A stretch of 10,906 nucleotides of DNA from contig CAZOIK010000061.1 in assembly GCA_964579765.1 (NCBI GenBank), forward strand, positions 1-10,906, in the 5' to 3' direction. Below are positions 5,656 through 10,906 of the stretch, in pieces. The notes below the pieces were generated by a model, which saw only the letters and a list, made by a program, of their open reading frames with translations, ran no database searches and was not told the origin of the DNA. The number at the start of each line of letters is the position of its first letter. Positions within the stretch are counted from its first letter, which is position 1. Made by a program: the position numbers and the translations under genes. Source of the stretch: DATNBT01 sp964579765. GTDB taxonomy: Bacteria; Acidobacteriota; Vicinamibacteria; Vicinamibacterales; CAVVIG01.

Positions 5656-7089
5656 ATGCACCCGGACGACTTCCGGCGTCACGGCCACGCGCTCGTTGAC
5701 TGGATCGCCGACTACCTCGAACAGCCTGAGCGCTATCCGGTGCTCTCGCGGGTCGCTCCCGGCGAGATCACCGCCGCCCTGCCGGCCACGCCGCCTGAAG
5801 ACGCCGAGCCGTTCGAGTCGATCATGGCCGACTTCGAGCGCGTGCTCGTCCCCGGCCTCACGCACTGGAACCATCCCGGCTTCCTTGCGTACTTCGCCAC
5901 CACCGGCAGCGCTCCGGGCGTCCTCGCGGAATTCCTCTGCGCCGCGATCAACCAGCAGGCGATGTTGTGGCGTACGTCTCCAGCTGCGACCGAGCTCGAA
6001 GCCGTCGCACTCGGCTGGCTGCGGCAGCTGATCGGTCTGCCCCAGAGCTTCGAGGGCGTCATCTATGACACCGCCTCCGTGTCAACGCTGCACGCGCTGG
6101 CCGGCGCACGTGAGGCTGCGATCCGCGACGTGCGCGCGCGCGGCCTCGCGGGACGCGGCGACCTTCCTCCTGTCCGCGTGTACTGTTCGGAGCAGGCGCA
6201 CTCGTCGGTAGACAAGGGCGTAATCGCGCTCGGCCTCGGCCAGGAATCGCTGCGCCGCATTCCGGTGGATGCGGAGTACCGGATGGACGCCGATGCGCTC
6301 GCCGCCGCCATCGTCACGGACCGCGCGGCGGGCCTCCTGCCCGTCGCGGTCATCGCGACCGCCGGCACGACGTCCACGACGAGCATCGATCCCATTCCGG
6401 CGATCGCCGACGTCTGCGCGCGCGAACGTGTGTGGCTGCACGTCGATGCCGCATACGCCGGTGTCGCTGCGATGCTGCCCTCGCACGCCTACGTGCTCGC
6501 CGGCGCCGATCGCGCCGACTCGCTCGTCGTCAACCCACATAAGTGGCTGTTCACGCCGATGGACCTGAGCGCGTTCTACTGCCGGCGCCTGGATGCGATC
6601 CGCGCGGCGTTCTCGCTGACGCCGGAATTCATCCTGACCGGCGATTCCGCCGAGGCGGCCCGGCGGAACCTGATGAACACGGGCATCCAGCTCGGCCGCC
6701 GGTTCCGATCGCTGAAGCTCTGGATGATCCTCAGGACGTTCGGCGCGAAAGCGATTCGCGCGCATCTTGCGGAGCACATCAGGCTCGCGCAGCTCTTCGC
6801 CTCGTGGGTCGACGCGCATCCGGACTTCGAACGGCTGGCGCCGGCGCCGCTGAGCGTCGTGTGCTTCCGCTGGAACCCTCGCGCCGCGGCGCTGACCGCG
6901 GACGCACTCGATGCGGCGAATCTCCGTCTGGTGGACCTCGTGAATCAGACCGGCGAGGTGTTTCTGTCGCACACCCGAGTGCGCGAGGGGACGGCTGTCC
7001 GCATCGCGATCGGCAACCTGCAGACCGCCGAACGCCACGTCAGGCGCGCGTGGGACCTGCTCGTGGATCGAGCCGCCACTCTTCGCTGA
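5656..7089 (+). CDS. PLP-dependent aromatic amino acid decarboxylase family enzyme (possible aldehyde synthase)
   Basis: This 477-residue group II PLP enzyme belongs to the aromatic-L-amino-acid decarboxylase (DDC/TDC) family. Motifs in order: HWNHPGF (70-76), the YDTASVSTLHAL segment (137-148), which replaces the usual GG-type cofactor loop but is seen in family members, SEQAHSSVDKG (178-188) with the PLP-stacking His182, HVDAAYAG (262-269) with Asp264 for the PLP nitrogen, NPHKW (293-297) with the Schiff-base Lys296, and LGRRFRSLKLW (346-356). Aligned with human DDC from the PLP Lys onward, catalytic loop Tyr332 falls on Phe325 (TPEFI). In plant enzymes this Tyr-to-Phe change converts decarboxylation into aldehyde formation with release of NH3 and H2O2. 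The family is firm; amine versus aldehyde product and the substrate (Phe, Tyr, Trp or DOPA) are open. A GTG three bases upstream (5653) is an alternative start. The 3' end overlaps the convergent SixA-like gene by 50 bases. Confidence 0.93.
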   Translation: MHPDDFRRHGHALVDWIADYLEQPERYPVLSRVAPGEITAALPATPPEDAEPFESIMADFERVLVPGLTHWNHPGFLAYFATTGSAPGVLAEFLCAAINQQAMLWRTSPAATELEAVALGWLRQLIGLPQSFEGVIYDTASVSTLHALAGAREAAIRDVRARGLAGRGDLPPVRVYCSEQAHSSVDKGVIALGLGQESLRRIPVDAEYRMDADALAAAIVTDRAAGLLPVAVIATAGTTSTTSIDPIPAIADVCARERVWLHVDAAYAGVAAMLPSHAYVLAGADRADSLVVNPHKWLFTPMDLSAFYCRRLDAIRAAFSLTPEFILTGDSAEAARRNLMNTGIQLGRRFRSLKLWMILRTFGAKAIRAHLAEHIRLAQLFASWVDAHPDFERLAPAPLSVVCFRWNPRAAALTADALDAANLRLVDLVNQTGEVFLSHTRVREGTAVRIAIGNLQTAERHVRRAWDLLVDRAATLR

Positions 7090-7504
7090 ACGTCTCCCCG
7101 TCGTCCGTGCTGACGAGCGCGACGACGCCGTGCTGGGGAAACGACGCGGCCTCCGCGCCGACGAGCAGCGACAGCAAGGCCGGAAGATGCGGGTAGTGCC
7201 CGGCAAGCAGCACGTCGCGCGTCTCGCCCCGCAACCGATCGCGCATCCACTGGGGCGGATCGCTCGGCTGCAGATCGCGAGTCGCCGAGAACTCCGCGAA
7301 CGGGTTGCACGCGCGCCAGAACGCTTCGGCCGTCTCCTTCGCGCGGAGCTTTCCGCTGTGCCACACAACGGCCGGCTTCACGACGCGCGCCGCCGCATCC
7401 AGCGCCAGGCGTTCGACGGTCGCACGCCCGATCCCGGACAGCGGCCGCCGGGGATCGACCTCCGGACCGACGGCATCGCCGTGGTGGACGAGCACCAGTT
7501 GCAT
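7040..7504 (-). CDS. SixA-like histidine phosphatase family protein
   Basis: This 154-residue protein has the length and motif order of phosphohistidine phosphatase SixA, which removes phosphate from histidine of phosphotransfer proteins. The nucleophile motif is LVLVHHGDA (3-11), with His8 as the expected phospho-acceptor. The HSGKLRAKETAEAF segment (49-62) supplies the second phosphate-binding Arg (Arg54), and LLAGHYPHL (99-107) the second catalytic His (His103). The oddity is His7 in place of the Arg of the usual RHG motif, which normally contacts phosphate; the rest of the site is intact. The gene is divergent from the membrane protein gene at 7525, with only 20 bases between start codons, and convergent with the decarboxylase-family gene, overlapping it by 50 bases. 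Substrate unknown. A generic small-phosphatase role is equally possible. Confidence 0.87.
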   Translation of the reverse strand: MQLVLVHHGDAVGPEVDPRRPLSGIGRATVERLALDAAARVVKPAVVWHSGKLRAKETAEAFWRACNPFAEFSATRDLQPSDPPQWMRDRLRGETRDVLLAGHYPHLPALLSLLVGAEAASFPQHGVVALVSTDDGETFSEEWRLDPRAGPTRA

Positions 7505-7509
7505 CGCAG

Positions 7510-7516
7510 TATCTTA
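7510..7516. promoter_or_regulatory. Overlapping divergent -10 boxes between the SixA-like and membrane protein genes
   Basis: The whole gap between the two start codons is 20 bases (7505-7524). On the minus strand TAAGAT (7516-7511) ends 6 bases before the SixA-like ATG, placing the predicted +1 at the A of the ATG. On the plus strand TATCTT (7510-7515) ends 9 bases before the membrane protein ATG. The boxes overlap almost completely, so the two promoters would share one melting site. The -35 regions would lie inside the opposite gene and are not obvious. Confidence 0.4.
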
Positions 7517-7524
7517 GCGGGGGA

Positions 7525-7917
7525 ATGAAGGTCCGGGGCTGGCTGCTCGTGCTGTGCGCGCTGCTTCTCGTCTGGCAGCCGGTCAATCTCGCGTTCACGA
7601 TGTCGGGGCTGGTGGACGAGCTCTCGATGCGCGGGGCCGGCCTCGGCATCATCCTCCTGGCGCGGCTCATGGCCGCCGGCCTCGGCATCGCCGCAGGCCT
7701 CGCGCTGTTTCAGCAGGCGCCAGGCGCCGTGGTCATCGCGAAGGCGTCGCTGGTGTTCTCCGCGCTGATCGACATCGCCGTCTACGCGACGCCGTACTCG
7801 CCAAGCAACCGTCCACCCGGGGACGCGACGATCATCCTCGCCGGCTCGCTGGTCTACTACGGGATCTGGCTCGCGTATCTCGCGCGATCGAAACGCGTGC
7901 GCGCGACGTATTCGTGA
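7525..7917 (+). CDS. Small four-helix inner-membrane protein, DUF2569-like
   Basis: This 130-residue protein has four predicted membrane segments (about 6-27, 38-62, 68-88 and 101-120) and a short basic tail (RSKRVR), which suggests a cytoplasmic C-terminus. The opening KVRGWLLVLCALLLVWQPV resembles the start of DUF2569 proteins, but the match is by eye and weak. No catalytic motif is seen. A G-rich run (GGGGGA) touches the ATG at 7525 and is too close to act as a normal ribosome-binding site, so translation may be leaderless. It is divergent from the SixA-like gene, and its stop is separated from the convergent M28 peptidase gene by a hairpin. Function unknown. Confidence 0.78.
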   Translation: MKVRGWLLVLCALLLVWQPVNLAFTMSGLVDELSMRGAGLGIILLARLMAAGLGIAAGLALFQQAPGAVVIAKASLVFSALIDIAVYATPYSPSNRPPGDATIILAGSLVYYGIWLAYLARSKRVRATYS

Positions 7918-7937
7918 CGTCCGGCCAAAGCCGGACG
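7918..7937. terminator. Perfect hairpin filling the gap between two convergent genes
   Basis: CGTCCGGC (7918-7925), loop CAAA, and GCCGGACG (7930-7937) make a perfect 8-bp GC-rich stem. It occupies exactly the 20 bases between the TGA ending at 7917 and the TAG of the convergent M28 gene at 7938-7940. Position and symmetry suit a two-way terminator, but no T-run follows on either strand. It may instead be a copy of a dispersed palindromic (REP-like) repeat that blocks transcripts or 3' exonucleases. Confidence 0.55.
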
Positions 7938-9611
7938 CTACTGAGGGTGCGTCAGCTGCGCGTCGCGAATCGCCTTGAATTCGCTGCCCGGCTTCCACTC
8001 GGGAAAGCGATCCGCCTGCGCGACGCGGTAGCCGACCGCGAGCAGCACCTTCAGATCCTCCGCCGCCCCACTCAGGTCCCACTGCGGCGTGACGACGTCT
8101 CTCGGCGAGTGATAGCGGTTCCGGGTGAAGTCGTCGCGAACCTTCTGTCCGTAGCTCGCGGGTTGGTTGATGTACTCGACGCCTTCGTCAGGGTCGAGCG
8201 CCGGCACGCCGAGCTTCGCGAAGTTGAAGTGATCGGATCGATAGTAGAAGCCCTTTTCCGGCTCCGCGTCGCCGTGCACGACGCGTCCTTGCTCGGCCGC
8301 CGCCGCGCGCGCGTAGTCGTCGAGGTCTGAGGCCCCGTAGCCGATGACCGTGAGGTCCCTCGTGCGACCGGCGACATTGATCTCGTCGAGGTTGACCTCG
8401 GCGAGCGTCTTTGAGAGCGGACAGGGAGGATTGCGCGCGTAGTACTCCGATCCGAGCAGCCCCTGCTCTTCGGCGGTGACCGCCGCGAACAGGATCGATC
8501 GCTTCGGAGCCGGCGAGATCGTCGTGAACGCCCGCGCGATCTCGAGCATCCCCGCGACGCCGGACGCGTTGTCGCGGGCGCCGTGGAAGACGCCCGCGTC
8601 GCTCGTCCCCAGATGATCCCAGTGCGCCGTGTAGACGACGCACTCGTCCCGCATCGACGGATCCGCGCCGGGCAGCTTCGCGACGACGTTCTGCGATTCG
8701 ATCGTCCGCACCGTGTTGCGGATCGCCATGGACGCGGTGACGCCGAGCGGCACCGGCACGAACTCGCGCGTCGCGGCCCGCGTCTTCAGCGCGTCGAAGT
8801 CTTTGCCCGCGAGCGCGAAGAGCTTCTTCGCCTGCTCCAAAGTGATCCAGCCTTCGATCGACGGCCGGCTCATGTTCTTGTCGGGCGCTTCGAGTGCGAA
8901 CTGCTCGCCCGTGTTCGAGTCCTGCAGCACGTTGAATCCGTAGCCGGCCGGTCCGGTCTCGTGCACGATCAGCACGCCCGCCGCGCCTTTCATGGCTCCG
9001 ATCTCGTACTTGTACGTCCACCGGCCGTAGTACGTCATCGCGCGGCCGCCAAACACCTTCGGATCGAGCTCGCCCGGCTTCGCGGGGTCGGGCACCGGCG
9101 GATCGTTGACGAGCATCACCAGGGTCTTGCCCTTCACGTCGATGCCCTTGTAGTCGTCCCACTGAAACTCCGGCGCGACGACGCCGTAGCCGACGAACAC
9201 CAGATCCGAGTTGTCGAGGCGGGCTTCGTCCGTCACGCGGCGCGTCAACGCGACCACGTCGTCTTTCCACGTGAGGGTCAGGTGCTGTGCGCCTTTCGTG
9301 AAGACGAGCGGCGCCGGCGACGCCGTGATGCCGACGAGCGGGACCTTCTGGATGAACGTGCCGTCGGCGCTGCCGGGCTGGAGGCCGATCTGTTTGAACT
9401 GCTGGACGAGATAGGCGACCGTCAGATCCTCGCCGTGCGTGCCCGGCGCGCGTCCCTGAAACTCGTCGGAGGAGAGGACCCTGGTGTGCGCGAGCACGCG
9501 GCGCGTGTCGATCTCCGGCAGCTGCGACAGTTTCAGCGGCCCGGGCCTCGCGCACGCCGTCACCAGCGACGCCGCGACGAGCAGCACGGCGCGGGTATTC
9601 ATGCGGCGCAT
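7938..9611 (-). CDS. M28 family zinc metallopeptidase, predicted lipoprotein
   Basis: This 557-residue protein has a lipoprotein signal: hydrophobic residues 8-19 and a lipobox VTAC with Cys20, so it should be exported and lipid-anchored. A PA-like insert (about 90-290) precedes the M28 peptidase domain. The two-zinc site can be read directly: His330 in TAHWDHLG, bridging Asp347 in ARDNASG, Glu381-Glu382 in AEEQGLLG (base and ligand), Asp409 in NLDEIN and His461 in RSDHFNF. Family members are aminopeptidases or carboxypeptidases that trim peptides, so a role in using external peptides is likely. The ATG at 9611 is chosen because a TAGTAT box ends 6 bases before it. The ATG at 9602 would also give a good lipoprotein signal. 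It is divergent from the S58 peptidase gene, across 32 bases. Confidence 0.94.
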   Translation of the reverse strand: MRRMNTRAVLLVAASLVTACARPGPLKLSQLPEIDTRRVLAHTRVLSSDEFQGRAPGTHGEDLTVAYLVQQFKQIGLQPGSADGTFIQKVPLVGITASPAPLVFTKGAQHLTLTWKDDVVALTRRVTDEARLDNSDLVFVGYGVVAPEFQWDDYKGIDVKGKTLVMLVNDPPVPDPAKPGELDPKVFGGRAMTYYGRWTYKYEIGAMKGAAGVLIVHETGPAGYGFNVLQDSNTGEQFALEAPDKNMSRPSIEGWITLEQAKKLFALAGKDFDALKTRAATREFVPVPLGVTASMAIRNTVRTIESQNVVAKLPGADPSMRDECVVYTAHWDHLGTSDAGVFHGARDNASGVAGMLEIARAFTTISPAPKRSILFAAVTAEEQGLLGSEYYARNPPCPLSKTLAEVNLDEINVAGRTRDLTVIGYGASDLDDYARAAAAEQGRVVHGDAEPEKGFYYRSDHFNFAKLGVPALDPDEGVEYINQPASYGQKVRDDFTRNRYHSPRDVVTPQWDLSGAAEDLKVLLAVGYRVAQADRFPEWKPGSEFKAIRDAQLTHPQ

Positions 9612-9614
9612 TCT

Positions 9615-9627
9615 TGCATACTATGCA
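9615..9627. promoter_or_regulatory. Palindromic, probably bidirectional promoter core between two peptidase genes
   Basis: TGCATACTATGCA is a perfect 13-base palindrome around the C at 9621. It holds a plus-strand -10 box TACTAT (9619-9624) and a minus-strand -10 box TAGTAT (9623-9618), overlapping by five bases. The minus transcript would start at the M28 ATG (9611). The plus transcript would start near 9631, about 13 bases before the S58 ATG. Symmetric -10 elements that fire both ways are known in bacteria. The palindrome could also be an operator. Confidence 0.5.
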
Positions 9628-9643
9628 GAATCGAGGCTCATCG

Positions 9644-10696
9644 ATGACTCGTCTGTGGACGGCTGCGCTGCTCACATCCGCGGCGATTGCAGCCCGCGCG
9701 CTCCCCGCGTTCGCGCAGCCGCGCAATCTCACGCTGACGGCGGTGCCGGGCGTGAAGGTCGGCCACTACACGCTTGCCGAACGGCCCACCGGCTGCACGG
9801 CCGTGCTGGTCGAGGCCGGCGCCACGGCGGGCGTGGACGTGCGCGGCGCCGCGCCGGCGACCGCGGAAACCGATCTCCTCAAGCCCGTCGATCTCGTCCA
9901 GCAGATCTTCGGCATCAGCCTGTCGGGCGGCAGCGCCTTCGGCCTCGACAGCCGCGCCGGCGTCATGCGATTTCTCGACGAGAAGCAGATCGGGTTCAAG
10001 GCGTTCGGCGCGATCAACGTCCCGATCGTGCCGGCGGCGAGCCTGTTCGACCTGAACGTCGGCGGCAGCCCGAAGATCCGTCCGTCAGCCGACTGCGGTT
10101 ATCGTGCCGCGCAGGCCGCGTCCACGGCGCCGGTGGCTGAAGGCAACGTCGGCGCGGGCGCCGGCGCGACCGTCGGCAAGACGGCCGGCGCCGCCCGTGC
10201 GATGAAAGGCGGCGTCGGCACCGCGGCGATTCGCATGCCGGACGGCTTGATCGTCGCCGCACTCGTCGCCGTCAACGCGGCGGGCGACATCGTCGATCCC
10301 ACGACCGCGCACGTCGTCGCCGGCGTGCGGACGGCGGACGGAAACTCGCTTGCCGACGCGCGCACGCTGCTCATGAGCGGAGGGCTGCGCGCATCCACGC
10401 GGCCCGGGGAGAACACGACGCTCGGCGTCGTCGCCACGAATGCGACGCTGACCAAGACACAAGCGACGAAAGTTGCCGAGATGGCGCACGACGGCTTCGC
10501 GCGCGCGATCTACCCGAGCCACACGATGGGCGACGGCGACACGATCTTTGCCCTCGCGACCGGCGCGCTGCCCGGCCAGGCCGACGTCAGCCGCGTCGGG
10601 GCGCTCGCCGCGCAGGTCGTCGCCGACGCGATCGTGCGCGCCGCTCGCGCCGCGACCGGCATTCCCGGCTATCCTGCCGCACGTGATCTCAGATAG
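9644..10696 (+). CDS. Exported P1/S58 family peptidase (DmpA-type L-aminopeptidase/D-esterase)
   Basis: This 350-residue protein has a signal peptide (1-24, ending AFA before QPRN). The family has a self-processing fold: the precursor is cut before a Ser or Thr that becomes the N-terminal nucleophile. Motifs are PGVKVGHYTL (35-44), SLSGGSAFGLDSRAGVMRFL (92-111), GENTTLGVVATNA (255-267) and SHTMGDGDTIFALATG (292-307). Alignment to DmpA places its Ser250 at Thr258, so cleavage is expected between Asn257 and Thr258. Members act as aminopeptidases on small peptides, amides or beta-peptides; the substrate here is unknown. The ATG at 9644 is chosen over upstream TTG/ATG codons (9614, 9623) because it directly starts the signal peptide and has a GAGG ribosome-binding site at 9633-9636. 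It is divergent from the M28 peptidase and precedes a symporter by 45 bases. Confidence 0.93.
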   Translation: MTRLWTAALLTSAAIAARALPAFAQPRNLTLTAVPGVKVGHYTLAERPTGCTAVLVEAGATAGVDVRGAAPATAETDLLKPVDLVQQIFGISLSGGSAFGLDSRAGVMRFLDEKQIGFKAFGAINVPIVPAASLFDLNVGGSPKIRPSADCGYRAAQAASTAPVAEGNVGAGAGATVGKTAGAARAMKGGVGTAAIRMPDGLIVAALVAVNAAGDIVDPTTAHVVAGVRTADGNSLADARTLLMSGGLRASTRPGENTTLGVVATNATLTKTQATKVAEMAHDGFARAIYPSHTMGDGDTIFALATGALPGQADVSRVGALAAQVVADAIVRAARAATGIPGYPAARDLR

Positions 10697-10741
10697 GACG
10701 GCCTCGTAGGGCGGTTCTGTCAGGGCCGCCGGTCGCCCCTC

Positions 10742-10906
10742 ATGAACCTTCACCTCACGGTCCTCGTCCTCTACTCGCTCGCGCTGATGGCCATCGGCGC
10801 GTCGATTGGCCGTCGCGTCCGAAGCGCCGCGGACTTCTTCGTCGCCGGACGCCGCCTCGGTCCAGGTCTCATCTTCGCGACCATGCTCGCGGCGAACATC
10901 GGTGCG
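10742..10906 (+). CDS. Sodium:solute symporter family protein, N-terminal part (3' end outside window)
   Basis: Only the first 55 residues are visible and the frame is open to the right edge. The sequence begins with a membrane helix (MNLHLTVLVLYSLALMAIGA, 1-20), a basic loop, then ADFFVAGRRLGPGLIFATML (29-48) followed by AANIGA. The 'FF-AGR-LG' loop and the 'ANIGA' start of the next helix are characteristic of the SSS (solute:sodium symporter) family, which imports amino acids, sugars, organic acids and the like using the sodium gradient. The ATG at 10742 lies 45 bases after the S58 peptidase stop, without a clear ribosome-binding site. Co-transcription with the peptidase would suit uptake of released products, but the substrate cannot be told from this part. 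Confidence 0.85.
   Translation, partial: MNLHLTVLVLYSLALMAIGASIGRRVRSAADFFVAGRRLGPGLIFATMLAANIGA

Noticed and set aside
5645..5658. GATGC direct repeat around the decarboxylase-family gene start
   Set aside because: Only five bases repeated twice, overlapping the start codon; no reason to see it as more than chance.
6082..7368. Long minus-strand open frame opposite the decarboxylase-family gene
   Set aside because: It covers a well-supported PLP enzyme and part of the phosphatase gene, and its translation is Arg-rich with no motif.
9614..9643. Earlier TTG or ATG starts for the S58 peptidase
   Set aside because: They would add ten or fewer residues before the signal peptide and overlap the promoter core; the ATG at 9644 has a properly spaced GAGG site.
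8188..9732. Minus-strand frame of about 510 codons overlapping the M28 peptidase in another phase, and a plus-strand frame at 8583-9647
   Set aside because: Neither shows domains or signal features, while the M28 frame has all metal ligands and a lipoprotein signal.
10710..10730. GGCGG/CCGCC hairpin with an 11-base loop between the S58 peptidase and symporter genes
   Set aside because: A 5-bp stem with a large loop and no T-run is weak and likely to occur by chance in GC-rich DNA; not called as a terminator.

Overview
The window looks like a GC-rich chromosomal stretch of a free-living bacterium. My best guess is Acidobacteriota, Vicinamibacteria-like. That rests on the paired DUF1800/DUF1501 genes, the exported peptidases, the high-GC codon use and the many start codons lying just downstream of a -10-like TAnnnT box. 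The taxonomy is inference only. There are fourteen protein-coding genes (two cut by the window ends). I see no tRNA, rRNA, CRISPR array, transposase or prophage gene, and no gene-free stretch above 300 bases.

Layout. Positions 1-2395 (+): the C-terminal half of a DUF1800 protein, a Tat-exported DUF1501 protein and a small bacterial-microcompartment shell protein (BMC-H). Positions 4481-2346 (-): a tightly coupled four-gene operon, ThiO-type glycine/D-amino-acid oxidase, an unknown 78-residue helical protein, pterin-4a-carbinolamine dehydratase and a MerR-type regulator. Each junction is a 4-base start/stop overlap, and the last gene runs 50 bases into the 3' end of the BMC gene. Positions 4482-4658: a divergent control region with an inverted repeat. 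Positions 4659-7089 (+): an anchored Pro/Ala-rich glycine-zipper protein and a PLP-dependent aromatic amino acid decarboxylase-family enzyme. Positions 7504-7040 (-): a SixA-like phosphatase, again overlapping its convergent neighbour by 50 bases. Positions 7525-7917 (+): a small four-helix membrane protein. Positions 9611-7938 (-): an M28 metallopeptidase lipoprotein, divergent from an exported P1/S58 peptidase (9644-10696, +). The window ends inside a sodium:solute symporter.

The most interesting points are these. (1) The decarboxylase-family enzyme carries Phe where animal and plant decarboxylases have the catalytic loop Tyr, while keeping the stacking His. That is the plant aromatic-aldehyde-synthase signature, so the product may be an arylacetaldehyde plus H2O2 and NH3 rather than an amine. 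(2) There is a lone BMC-H shell gene with a charged N-terminal extension and a KVDAG pore loop in place of KIGSG. (3) Many genes have a -10-like box 6-9 bases before the start codon, suggesting leaderless mRNAs, and two divergent pairs appear to share overlapping, partly symmetric -10 boxes. A functional link between the shell protein and the aldehyde- and peroxide-forming enzymes is possible but speculative.
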